DNA from: Gallionella sp. UBA4121
GTDB taxonomy: Bacteria > Pseudomonadota > Gammaproteobacteria > Burkholderiales > Gallionellaceae
Assembly: GCA_002381565.1 (NCBI GenBank)
Contig: DFWZ01000020.1
Location: 1 to 62,192, forward strand
DNA length: 62,192 nt
Direction: 5' to 3'
Shown here: piece by piece, positions 25,792 through 34,665 of the stretch
How positions within the stretch are numbered: position 1 is the stretch's first letter
Layout of the letters: each line of letters starts with the position of its first letter
The notes under the pieces: model-generated
Told to the model about the DNA's origin: nothing
Databases searched by the model: none
What the model saw: only the letters and a program-made list of their open reading frames with translations
Made by a program: the position numbers and the translations under genes

Positions 25792-28434
25792 ATGGAACCC
25801 AGCACCGACAGCCCCCAAGCACCCGAAGCGAAACCCGCAGGCGCCAAGCCCCCTGACATCGCCTCCGCCCCGGTTCCCGAGACGCTGGCGACCCTCCGGG
25901 TGAACCCCGACACCGGGCTCAGCAACGCCGAGGTGGATACCCGCCGCAAGGAGCACGGTTACAACGAGGTGGCCGTGCAAAAAGAGCACCCGGTCCTGAT
26001 ATTCCTCGGGAAATTCTGGGGCATGTCCGCATGGATGCTCGAACTGATCATGGTGCTGTCAGCCTTCCTGCACAAATATTCGGATCTCGCCGTGGTCAGC
26101 GCCCTGCTGCTCGTCAATGCGGTGTTGAGCTTCGTGCAGGAGCGCAGGGCCGCAGGCGTCGTCGAAGCGTTGCGCAAACGCTTGCAGATCAGCTCACGCG
26201 TGCTGCGCGATTCGACCTGGCAGGTCGTGCCCGCGCGTGAGCTGGTTCCCGGGGACATTGTCCGCGTTCGCGCCGGCGACGTCATTCCTGCGGACGCGAA
26301 ACTCATCAGCGGAACAGTGAGCGTTGACCAGTCGGCCTTAACCGGTGAGTCCAAGGATGTCGACATGACGCAGGGCAAGGTGCTTTCATCGGGATCCGTC
26401 GTTCGCAGCGGTGAAGGCAATGGCGTAGTCATGCTCACGGGGGCGAAAACCTTCTTCGGCCGCACCACGGAACTGGTGCAGACGGCACGACCGAAGCTGC
26501 ATATCGATGCAGTGGTGGCCAAGATTGTCCGCTGGCTGTTCCTCGTCGTAGGCTCGCTGTTGTGTGTGGTGGTTGTCATGTCGCTGATGCGCAACACGCC
26601 GCTGCTCGAGATGATTCCGCTGGTGCTTATCCTGTTCATGAGCGCGATACCGCTCTCCCTTCCGGTCATGTTCACGGTCGCCATGGCCGTGGGTTCAAAG
26701 GAGCTGGCCAAACGCGGCGTGCTGGTCACGCGTCTTAGCGCCGCCGAGGATGCCGCGACCATGAACGTGCTTTGCGTGGACAAGACCGGCACGATCACCA
26801 TGAATCAGCTGGCCGTCACCGGCGTGATTCCGCTGGAGCAGGCGAGCGAAACTGACGTGCTGATTGCCGGCGCGCTCGCCTCAGAGGAAGCCAATCAGGA
26901 CCCGATCGACGTAGCGTTCCTGGCGGCGGCGAAAGAGCGAAACATTTTCAACGGTGTGCCTGCTTTTACGCCCGTTTCATTCACGCCATTTGATGCGAAG
27001 AACCGGCGCACGGAAGCCGTACTCGAGCAAAACGGGCAGCGGCTGCACATGATGAAGGGCGCCGTGCGAACCATCGCCGAGGCTTGTGGCCTCCAATCTG
27101 AGGCGATCGAGGCACTGGAGGCGCGCGTCGCCGAATCGGCACTGAAGGGTTACCGGACACTGGCAGTGGCGCGCGGCCCCGAGGCGGGCGCGCTCACCTT
27201 GCTAGGACTAGTGGCGCTGTATGACCCGCCCCGCGCCGACGCCAAACAACTCATTGCCACACTTCACGACCTCGGTGTTTCAGTTAAGATGCTGACCGGC
27301 GACGCGCTGGCCGTCGCCAGCGAAATCGCGCACGGCGTGGGGTTGACCAACATCCGGCGTATGGCCGACCTGAAGGCCGCAGGCAATGATGCACTCGACT
27401 TGCTCGCAGGCGCCGACGGTTTGGCCGAAGTCTTTCCGGAAGATAAATATACCGTTGTGAAGCATCTGCAGGCGGCGGGGCACGTGACCGGTATGACGGG
27501 CGACGGCGTCAACGATGCGCCCGCGCTGCGCCAGGCCGAAGTGGGCATCGCCGTCAGCACCGCGACCGATGTGGCCAAGGGCGCCGCGAGTGTGGTTTTG
27601 ACCGACGCGGGGCTGGTGAATATCGTTGCGCTGGTCGAGCAGGGACGGACAATTTATCAGCGCATTCTGACCTACATCGTCAACAAGATCAGCCGGACCA
27701 TCCTGAAGACAGGCTTCGTGGCCATCGCGTTTGTGGTGACCGGCAGGTTTGCCATGTCCGCCTTTGCGATGCTGCTGCTGGTGTTCATAACGGATTTCGC
27801 CAAGATCTCGCTGGCCACCGATAACGTTCGTCCGTCGAAACAGCCCGAGACGTGGAATATCGGGCCACTTATCATCGTCTCCGTGGTGCTGGGCGTGTTG
27901 ATGGTCGCAGAGTCGCTCGCCGCCTTGTGGTTCGGCTGGTCGCATTTCGGCCTGGCGACCAGCGATAACGCGCTCTATACCTTCAGCTTTCTGACGCTGC
28001 TCTACTTTGCCGCGCTCTCCATCGTATCCGCGCGCGAACGCCGCTGGTTCTGGACGACGATGCCGAGCAAGCTGGTGATGGCTTCAGTCGTGGCGGAAAC
28101 GTTCATAGGCACAGGCCTGATGTTCGCGGGCCTTCCGGGACTCGCGCCCATGCCCTGGTGGCAGGCGTTATCGATTTTCGGCTATGCGGCAGTCTCCTGT
28201 CTGGTCGTGAACGAAGTGGTGAAGGTGGTGTTGATCAGGTGGCGCCTTTCTGTACCTGTTGCCAAGACACCGGTTGATGTGACGCCTGCTGATGTGTCAC
28301 CCGTTGATGTGACGCAGCAAATCGAGAAGCGAGCCTATGAGCTCTTTGAACAACATGGCCGACACGATGGACAGGCAGTTAAGGACTGGGAGCAGGCGGA
28401 GCAGGAGATTCGCAAAGATAAACCCGGCAAATAA
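25792..28434 (+). CDS. Plasma-membrane proton-efflux P-type ATPase
   Basis: An 880-aa type IIIA P-type ATPase, the group of fungal/plant H+-ATPases, which also occurs in some bacteria and archaea. Motifs are TGESKDVD, the phosphorylation site CVDKTGTITMNQLAV near residue 325, KMLTGDALAVA and MTGDGVNDAPALRQAEVGIAV. AGGAGA precedes the ATG. It would extrude protons at the expense of ATP and so energise the membrane or resist acid. The C-terminal tail after the last helix has a pentapeptide repeat (residues about 827-841). It follows mgtA and the phosphoketolase remnant. Confidence 0.93.
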   Translation: MEPSTDSPQAPEAKPAGAKPPDIASAPVPETLATLRVNPDTGLSNAEVDTRRKEHGYNEVAVQKEHPVLIFLGKFWGMSAWMLELIMVLSAFLHKYSDLAVVSALLLVNAVLSFVQERRAAGVVEALRKRLQISSRVLRDSTWQVVPARELVPGDIVRVRAGDVIPADAKLISGTVSVDQSALTGESKDVDMTQGKVLSSGSVVRSGEGNGVVMLTGAKTFFGRTTELVQTARPKLHIDAVVAKIVRWLFLVVGSLLCVVVVMSLMRNTPLLEMIPLVLILFMSAIPLSLPVMFTVAMAVGSKELAKRGVLVTRLSAAEDAATMNVLCVDKTGTITMNQLAVTGVIPLEQASETDVLIAGALASEEANQDPIDVAFLAAAKERNIFNGVPAFTPVSFTPFDAKNRRTEAVLEQNGQRLHMMKGAVRTIAEACGLQSEAIEALEARVAESALKGYRTLAVARGPEAGALTLLGLVALYDPPRADAKQLIATLHDLGVSVKMLTGDALAVASEIAHGVGLTNIRRMADLKAAGNDALDLLAGADGLAEVFPEDKYTVVKHLQAAGHVTGMTGDGVNDAPALRQAEVGIAVSTATDVAKGAASVVLTDAGLVNIVALVEQGRTIYQRILTYIVNKISRTILKTGFVAIAFVVTGRFAMSAFAMLLLVFITDFAKISLATDNVRPSKQPETWNIGPLIIVSVVLGVLMVAESLAALWFGWSHFGLATSDNALYTFSFLTLLYFAALSIVSARERRWFWTTMPSKLVMASVVAETFIGTGLMFAGLPGLAPMPWWQALSIFGYAAVSCLVVNEVVKVVLIRWRLSVPVAKTPVDVTPADVSPVDVTQQIEKRAYELFEQHGRHDGQAVKDWEQAEQEIRKDKPGK
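28270..28314 (+). repeat. Three 15-bp in-frame units encoding (P-V/A-D-V-T/S)3
   Basis: Within the proton ATPase gene, CCGGTTGATGTGACG, CCTGCTGATGTGTCA and CCCGTTGATGTGACG follow each other directly. They encode PVDVT-PADVS-PVDVT in the cytoplasmic tail. The effect is probably only a linker of variable length. Confidence 0.85.
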
Positions 28435-28476
28435 GCAGACGAAAACAACGCGGCGTACATGATTGAGAGGATGAAG

Positions 28477-29388
28477 ATGAAAATAAAATCAAAAAAATTC
28501 CGGGTGCAGGAAGGCCAAAAGGTCAGCCTCGATAAGTGGCCGACACGGGTGAAGCCAGCTTACCAATCGAAAAAGCAGTACAAAAAAATTCTCAAAAAAC
28601 AGGTGGAGGAGTTGAGCGAGTTGCAACGTCTGCACTACGCATCCGATCAATTTGCAGTGTTGCTGATTTTTCAGGCGATGGATGCGGCGGGGAAAGACGG
28701 CGCCATCCGGCACGTGATGTCCGGCATCAATCCCCAGGGTTGCCAAGTGTTCAGTTTCAAGCATCCGAGTGCGACGGAACTGGACCACGATTTTTTATGG
28801 CGTACCAATCAGTGTCTGCCAGAGCGAGGACGGATCGGCATTTTCAACCGATCCTATTACGAGGAGGTATTGATCGTACGCGTGCATCCGGAAATACTGA
28901 AAGCCCAGGGTATTCCGGATGGATTGATGAATGAGAAAAGCATCTGGAAGGAGCGCTATCGTTCTATTCTTGATTCGGAGAGCCATCTTTATCGTAACGG
29001 TACTCGGATCATCAAGTTTTTCCTGCATCTGTCAGAGGAGGAGCAGCGCAAGCGCTTCCTGGATCGCATCGACGAGCCTGAAAAAAACTGGAAATTCAGC
29101 CAAACGGATATTGAAGAGCGGAAGTTCTGGAAGCAGTACATGAAGGCCTATGAAGCGTGCCTGACTGCGACGAGTAGCAAAATTGCGCCCTGGTATGTGG
29201 TGCCTGCCGACGACAAGGAGAACGCCAGACTGATTGTGTCAAAGATTATTCTCGATACGTTCAAGTCGCTCAACATGCACTACCCTGAAACTGACGCAAA
29301 GCGCCAGCAGGAATTGCTGTCGATCCGCCACAGGTTGATGAATGAAGCCCCGGATACAACCGACTCGATCGAATCGCACGAGGGCTGA
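28477..29388 (+). CDS. ppk2: Polyphosphate kinase 2 family protein
   Basis: A PPK2-family phosphotransferase of about 303 aa that uses polyphosphate to phosphorylate nucleotides (AMP/ADP or GDP). The Walker A-like motif is FQAMDAAGKDGAIRHVM, the Walker B/lid region is GIFNRSYYEEVLIVRVHP, and IKFFLHLSEEEQRKRF and YVVPADDKENAR follow. Three in-frame ATGs exist (28459, 28471, 28477). I prefer 28477, which has GAGAGG six bases upstream. The long basic N-terminus (KIKSKKFRVQEG ... KKQYKKILKKQ) is usual in this family. Substrate class cannot be fixed by eye. Confidence 0.9.
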   Translation: MKIKSKKFRVQEGQKVSLDKWPTRVKPAYQSKKQYKKILKKQVEELSELQRLHYASDQFAVLLIFQAMDAAGKDGAIRHVMSGINPQGCQVFSFKHPSATELDHDFLWRTNQCLPERGRIGIFNRSYYEEVLIVRVHPEILKAQGIPDGLMNEKSIWKERYRSILDSESHLYRNGTRIIKFFLHLSEEEQRKRFLDRIDEPEKNWKFSQTDIEERKFWKQYMKAYEACLTATSSKIAPWYVVPADDKENARLIVSKIILDTFKSLNMHYPETDAKRQQELLSIRHRLMNEAPDTTDSIESHEG

Positions 29389-29600
29389 AACAGGACGAAA
29401 GTAAAACAGGCCAGATTTAACGCTGGAGTGAGGTTTTTATTGAGGAAATTCAGGTGGAGCTGTCCTGAGACCAGCCTGCGCCTCAAATTAAAAAGTTGCC
29501 CAAGGGCAGGCTGGGGTGCCTCCAGGCACTATAAATTTAAGCCTATCATCACCAGTTGAAGCAGAGGATACTAAAGCAACAGAATACTTGAGGACATGAC

Positions 29601-30614
29601 ATGAAAACCATCCTGATCATTGTTATCGCCCTGCTGGCTGTGGGTGCAGGTGTTTTTTGGCATAATGAAAAACCGCTGCAGACCGATCTGACATTGCAGG
29701 GCAACGTGGATATACGGCAGGTAGACCTGGCCTTCAATGCCAGTGGTCGTATAGCTCAAGTCCTGGTGCGCGAAGGAGATCGTGTGAAAGCGGGGCAAGT
29801 GCTGGCCAGCCTCGATACCAAACGGCTGCAGCTGACTCTTGCCCAAATCGAGGCACAAACGAATGCTCAGCGTCAGGTGCTGGCACGTTTGCTGGCCGGT
29901 TCCCGTCCCGAGGAGGTTCGCGAGGCGCGCGCACAGACAGATGCGGCCAGGGCGTCATTGGCCGATGCCGATGCCTATTACCAACGCCAGATGGATCTGG
30001 TTGCCCGCCATTTTGTTTCACGCCAACAGACGGATAGTGCCAGATTCGCACGTGACAAGGCGTTGGCGCAATTGAAAGCGGCAGAGGAGGCGCTGCGCCT
30101 GTCCGAGCTGGGCCCCCGCAAGGAGGACATTGCAGGTGCCCGGGCCACTCTGGCGTCCAACGAAGCGGCAGTGGCTGTCATGCAGCAGGATATACAGGAA
30201 GGCGAGTTGCATGCGCCCTCCAGCGGGGTGATCGAGAGCCGTATTCTGGAGCCGGGTGATATGGCCTCGCCGCAGAAAGCGGTGTTTAGCCTGGCGCTGA
30301 CCGATCCGGTCTGGGTGCGTGCTTACCTGCCTGAAATGTATCTGGGTCGTGTGCCGGCAGGCGCACTGGCCCGGGTACGCACTGACAGCCATCCGGACAA
30401 GGCTTACCGCGCATTTATCGGTTATGTTTCCCCCAGCGCAGAGTTCACCCCCAAGTCGGTGGAAACCACGGAAATCCGCGCCAGTCTGGTTTATCAGGTG
30501 AGGGTGTTTGTCTGCGAGGGCAGCGACGTGTTGCGCCAGGGGACGCCCGCTACGGTGACGATACACCTGGATCAGCCTGTGCCGGCTCCCGGGGCAGATC
30601 CATGCCGGGGCTGA
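29601..30614 (+). CDS. HlyD-family periplasmic adaptor of an ABC exporter (YbhG-like)
   Basis: A 337-aa membrane fusion protein with an N-terminal signal-anchor (residues 3-18), a biotinyl-lipoyl-like half (GRIAQVLVREGDRVKAGQVLA), a long coiled-coil hairpin at about residues 75-190, and the second lipoyl half (ELHAPSSGVIESRILEPGD). It would bridge the inner-membrane ABC exporter to an outer-membrane channel. The next gene overlaps its end, so it is first in a four-gene operon like E. coli ybhGFSR. Confidence 0.88.
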   Translation: MKTILIIVIALLAVGAGVFWHNEKPLQTDLTLQGNVDIRQVDLAFNASGRIAQVLVREGDRVKAGQVLASLDTKRLQLTLAQIEAQTNAQRQVLARLLAGSRPEEVREARAQTDAARASLADADAYYQRQMDLVARHFVSRQQTDSARFARDKALAQLKAAEEALRLSELGPRKEDIAGARATLASNEAAVAVMQQDIQEGELHAPSSGVIESRILEPGDMASPQKAVFSLALTDPVWVRAYLPEMYLGRVPAGALARVRTDSHPDKAYRAFIGYVSPSAEFTPKSVETTEIRASLVYQVRVFVCEGSDVLRQGTPATVTIHLDQPVPAPGADPCRG

Positions 30615-32374
30615 GTGACACTATCATGGATGACGCACCGATCCTGGCAGCTGAAAATCTGGTCAAAAGCTTCAACGGCAGCCGTACGAGAGCGCTGGAT
30701 GGGGTCAGTTTCGCAATCCGTCACGGCGCGGTGACAGGCCTGGTCGGCCCGGATGGCGCGGGCAAGACAACCCTGATGCGTCTGGCCGCCGGACTGCTGG
30801 TACCTGACGCCGGCGCCATTCATGCGCTTGGGCTGGATTCGACACGCGATTCGCTGGCGGTTCAGGCAGCCCTGGGTTACATGCCTCAACGCTTCGGGCT
30901 GTACGAAGACCTGACCGTACTGGAAAATCTCGACCTTTACGCCGACCTTCAGGGCGTGCCTGAGCCTGAACGACCAAAACGTTATCAAGAACTGATGCGT
31001 ATGACCGGTCTGGCAGCTTTTACTCATCGTCTGGCTGGACATCTGTCGGGAGGTATGAAGCAAAAGCTGGGGCTGGCCTGCACGCTGGTGCGTGCGCCAC
31101 GTCTGCTGTTGCTGGACGAACCTACTGTGGGGGTGGATCCTGTTTCGCGTCGCGAACTTTGGGCCATCATCGACCGCCTGGTGCGGGAGCAGGGCATGAG
31201 CGTGCTGATTTCTACCGCTTATCTGGATGAGGCGGAACGCTGCCATGACGTTATCCTGATGCATGAGGGAAAAGTCCTGATGCAAGGTGCGCCTGGCGAT
31301 TTAAGCGCCCCCTTGGCCGGCAGAACCTGGGCAGTTACCGTCACAGGCATCAGGCTCCGGGATGTACAGGCGGGGCTGACGGGGCAGTCAGGCATAGTCG
31401 ATGCACAGGTTCAGGGCGATCATGTGCGCCTGGTGACAGAGCAGGCGGTGACGCCCGGGGAACTGAGCCGGCTGCCAGGACTGACAGGTGCTCGTATATT
31501 CGCCGTGGCCCCTCGTTTCGAAGACGGCTTCGTCGATCTGCTGCGTGCACGCACCGGAGCATCAATTCATGGCAGTACCCTCATCAATAGTCGGTTGCCG
31601 GGTGCGGGGCATGATGGTCCCGTCATTCAGGTGGAGGGACTCAGGCGCAGCTTTGGTGACTTCCGGGCCGTGGACGGGGTAAGTTTTCAGGTGCATAGGG
31701 GCGAAATATTCGGTCTGCTGGGTGCCAACGGTGCCGGCAAATCCACGACTTTTCGGATGCTCTGCGGCCTGTTGCCTGCCAGCGCAGGCAGCCTGCGGGT
31801 GGCCGGACTGGACTTGCGTTTTGCTGCCTCCACGGCACGGGCACGCATCGGTTATATGTCACAGAAATTTTCCCTCTATGGCAATCTGAGTGTGGCTCAG
31901 AATCTGGTTTTTTTCGCCAGCGCTTACGGACTGTCCGGCCGGGCAAGAGAGGCGCGGCTTAACTGGGCACTGACGGAGTTCGAGCTGGAAATATACGCCG
32001 GACAACTATCCGGCAACCTGTCCTTAGGCTACAAGCAGCGCCTGGCCATGGCCTGCGCGCTGATGCACCAGCCGGAGATTCTGTTTCTGGATGAACCTAC
32101 ATCCGGGGTTGATCCACTGGCCCGGCGTGAGTTCTGGCAGCGCATCAACGCACTGGCGCGGGGCGGAGTGACCGTACTGATCACAACGCATTTCATGGAG
32201 GAGGCGGAGTACTGCGACCGCCTGGCGATCATGGCCTCAGGTCGCATCCTGGCTATCGATGAACCCGCTGCCATCAAGGCCCGTGCCCGCACAGCCGACA
32301 ACCCGGAACCCAGCATGGAGGATGCTTTCATCTATCTGGTCGAGGATGCTGCCAAAGTCCGGGAGGCGGCATGA
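30602..32374 (+). CDS. Fused double ATP-binding protein of an ABC exporter (YbhF-like)
   Basis: A 590-aa protein with two ATPase domains. Domain 1 has Walker A GPDGAGKTTL, signature LSGGMKQKLGLA and LLLLDEPTVGVDP. Domain 2 has Walker A GANGAGKSTTF, a variant signature LSLGYKQRLAMA, and LFLDEPTSGVDP. The variant in domain 2 is usual for YbhF relatives. The start overlaps the HlyD gene by 13 nt; an alternative ATG lies at 30626. Its stop overlaps the first permease start (ATGA). The substrate is unknown; E. coli homologues affect drug and cation tolerance. Confidence 0.9.
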   Translation: MPGLSDTIMDDAPILAAENLVKSFNGSRTRALDGVSFAIRHGAVTGLVGPDGAGKTTLMRLAAGLLVPDAGAIHALGLDSTRDSLAVQAALGYMPQRFGLYEDLTVLENLDLYADLQGVPEPERPKRYQELMRMTGLAAFTHRLAGHLSGGMKQKLGLACTLVRAPRLLLLDEPTVGVDPVSRRELWAIIDRLVREQGMSVLISTAYLDEAERCHDVILMHEGKVLMQGAPGDLSAPLAGRTWAVTVTGIRLRDVQAGLTGQSGIVDAQVQGDHVRLVTEQAVTPGELSRLPGLTGARIFAVAPRFEDGFVDLLRARTGASIHGSTLINSRLPGAGHDGPVIQVEGLRRSFGDFRAVDGVSFQVHRGEIFGLLGANGAGKSTTFRMLCGLLPASAGSLRVAGLDLRFAASTARARIGYMSQKFSLYGNLSVAQNLVFFASAYGLSGRAREARLNWALTEFELEIYAGQLSGNLSLGYKQRLAMACALMHQPEILFLDEPTSGVDPLARREFWQRINALARGGVTVLITTHFMEEAEYCDRLAIMASGRILAIDEPAAIKARARTADNPEPSMEDAFIYLVEDAAKVREAA

Positions 32375-33507
32375 GCGATGCACATCGCGGCGGAAGTGCC
32401 ATGCGTCTGAAGGGTCTGGTGCGTAAGGAATTTTTGCAGATCGCGCGCGACCCGAGCAGCATCGCAATCGCTTTCTTGATGCCGCTTTTTTTGCTGGTTT
32501 TGTTTGGTTTCGGGGTATCACTGGACGCAGACCACCTGCCGATAGCGCTGGTAGCTGAACAGCCAACAGCGGATAGCGCGGATTTCCTGGCATCGCTTGA
32601 GGGCAGCCATTACTTTGCGGCGCGCCGTGCCATGACCATGATGGAGGCAGAACAGGAACTGCGGGAGGGGAGGGTGAACGCCATCGTGCACCTGCGCGCT
32701 GATTTTTCCGCACAACTGCGCCACCCTGACGGGGCTGCTATCCAGCTTGTCGTCAACGGCGTAGATGCCAACACGGCACGTCTCACCGAAGGCTACGTTG
32801 AAGGTGCCTGGGTGAACTGGCTGGCACGTCGCGCTGCAAGCCTGGGACAGACTATGGTTACCCCGGTGCAACTGGAACAGCGGGTTTGGTATAACAGCGA
32901 GGTAAAAAGCCGCAACTTTCTGGTGCCCGGACTCGTGGCTATCATCATGACCCTGATCGGTACCCTGCTGACAGCGCTGGTCATGGCACGCGAGTGGGAG
33001 CGGGGAACCCTGGAGGCGCTGCTGGTAACTCGGGTCACCATGAGCGAAGTGTTGCTGGGCAAGATCATCGCCTATTTCACGCTGGGCACCGGCGGCATGC
33101 TGATGACCGTAGCGCTGGCGGTATGGCTGTTCGGTGTGCCCCTGCGTGGATCCTTCTGGCTGTTGTGGGCATGCGCCTCGCTGTTCCTGCTGGCAGCCCT
33201 GGGCATGGGTCTTGCCATCTCAACGCTGGCACGGAATCAGTTCGTGGCTGGACAGATTGCCATTATCGGCACATTTCTTCCCGCCTTCCTGCTGTCCGGA
33301 TTCATCTTTGACATCGACAGCATGCCGCCCGTGGTGCAAGTCATCACCCATCTGATCGTCGCCCGCTACTTTGTGTCCATCGTCCAGACCTTGTTCATGG
33401 CGGGGGATGTGTGGGCGGTGCTGTTGCCCAATGCCCTGGCCCTGGCTGTGATGGCAACCCTGTTCATGGCCATCACCTGGCGTAAATCAAAAAAGCGGCT
33501 GGAGTGA
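32371..33507 (+). CDS. ABC exporter permease 1 (YbhS/YhhJ-like)
   Basis: A 378-aa ABC-2-type inner-membrane permease. One N-terminal helix (IAFLMPLFLLVLFGFGVSL) is followed by a large periplasmic domain (residues about 55-175) and five more helices after VPGLVAIIMTLIGTLLTALV. It carries the conserved REWERGTLEALLVT motif. It overlaps the ATPase gene by 4 nt and the second permease by 4 nt; an internal ATG at 32401 is an alternative start. The two permeases probably pair as a heterodimer. Confidence 0.9.
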   Translation: MSDAHRGGSAMRLKGLVRKEFLQIARDPSSIAIAFLMPLFLLVLFGFGVSLDADHLPIALVAEQPTADSADFLASLEGSHYFAARRAMTMMEAEQELREGRVNAIVHLRADFSAQLRHPDGAAIQLVVNGVDANTARLTEGYVEGAWVNWLARRAASLGQTMVTPVQLEQRVWYNSEVKSRNFLVPGLVAIIMTLIGTLLTALVMAREWERGTLEALLVTRVTMSEVLLGKIIAYFTLGTGGMLMTVALAVWLFGVPLRGSFWLLWACASLFLLAALGMGLAISTLARNQFVAGQIAIIGTFLPAFLLSGFIFDIDSMPPVVQVITHLIVARYFVSIVQTLFMAGDVWAVLLPNALALAVMATLFMAITWRKSKKRLE

Positions 33508-34619
33508 CCGTGCTGACACGAATTATTGCATTGATTTACAAAGAGTTCTTGGCGCTGCTCAAGGATCCGAGAAGCCGGCTGGTGCTGATTGTGCCGCCGA
33601 TGATCCAGCTGCTGGTGTTCGGCTATGCGGCCACCTTTGATTTGAAGCATATTCCCTATGCGCTCTACAACGAGGACAGCGGCATCGCATCCCGCGACCT
33701 GATCGCGGCCTTCGACGGCGCACCTGTCTTTCAGCGTGTAATCGCGTTGCATGCCGAAGGCGAGATTGCGCCGCTAATGGACAGGCGTGATGTGCTGCTG
33801 GTGATCCACATCGGCCCGCGTTTTGGCGCCGATCTGCTGTCAGGGCGCAGTGCGCCCTTGCAGGTTATCGTCGACGGACGAAACTCCAACACGGCCATGA
33901 TCGCCCTGAACTACGTGAGTGCCATCGTGGAGCAGTACAACAGGGCATGGATCGCCTCCCACGGCCTGCAATCTCCGCCCGCGAAACTTATGACAAGAGC
34001 CTGGTTCAACCCCAATCTGGAAAGCCGCTGGTTCTTCATACCGGGGATAGTGGGCATGCTCACCCTGGTGACGACTATGCTGGTAACTGCACTCACCGTG
34101 GCACGTGAACGTGAACAGGGTACCTTCGACCAGTTGCTGGTTACCCCGCTTCGTCCCGGTGAGATATTGCTCGGCAAGGCGCTGCCGGGCTTCATCATCG
34201 GTATTATTCAGGCCACCGTGATCCTGTTTATCGCCACCGCCTGGTTCAACGTACCCCTGCGGGGTAGCCTGACCGCCCTGTACGCGGGCCTGTCCCTGTT
34301 CCTGTTATCAGGCGTGGGTGCCGGGCTGCTCATCTCATCCCTGGCAGTGACCCAGCAACAAGGCCTGCTGGGGGCTTTCCTGTTTATGGTGCCGGCCGTG
34401 ATTCTGTCGGGATTTGCCACCCCTATCGCCAACATGCCGCCGCTGGTACAGGCTGTCACACTGATCGATCCGCTGCGCTATTTTCTGGTGATATTGCGCA
34501 AGGTGTTTCTCGAAGGAGCTGGTTTCGACGTTCTGCTAAATCAACTGTGGCCGATGGCGTTAATCGGCGCGGCAACCCTGGCGCTGGCCAGCTGGCTGTT
34601 TAGACACCGCATGTATTAA
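33504..34619 (+). CDS. ABC exporter permease 2 (YbhR-like)
   Basis: A 371-aa ABC-2-type permease, similar in plan to the gene before it: LVLIVPPMIQLLVFGYAATF as the first helix, a periplasmic domain, then PGIVGMLTLVTTMLVTALTV and the conserved REREQGTFDQLLVTPLRPGE. The start is a GTG at 33504 overlapping the previous stop; a second GTG at 33510 is also possible. It is the last gene of the operon and meets emrB tail to tail after 46 nt, with no clear terminator between. Confidence 0.9.
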   Translation: MTVLTRIIALIYKEFLALLKDPRSRLVLIVPPMIQLLVFGYAATFDLKHIPYALYNEDSGIASRDLIAAFDGAPVFQRVIALHAEGEIAPLMDRRDVLLVIHIGPRFGADLLSGRSAPLQVIVDGRNSNTAMIALNYVSAIVEQYNRAWIASHGLQSPPAKLMTRAWFNPNLESRWFFIPGIVGMLTLVTTMLVTALTVAREREQGTFDQLLVTPLRPGEILLGKALPGFIIGIIQATVILFIATAWFNVPLRGSLTALYAGLSLFLLSGVGAGLLISSLAVTQQQGLLGAFLFMVPAVILSGFATPIANMPPLVQAVTLIDPLRYFLVILRKVFLEGAGFDVLLNQLWPMALIGAATLALASWLFRHRMY

Positions 34620-34665
34620 TCCGGAGGCAGTTCCGGTTGACAGCCAGAAAATTGCTGATGCCAGG

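Noticed and set aside
29471..29514. CCAGCCTGC/GCAGGCTGG inverted repeat after ppk2
   Set aside because: The 26-nt loop and lack of a T tract make it a poor terminator, and nothing else supports an RNA gene.
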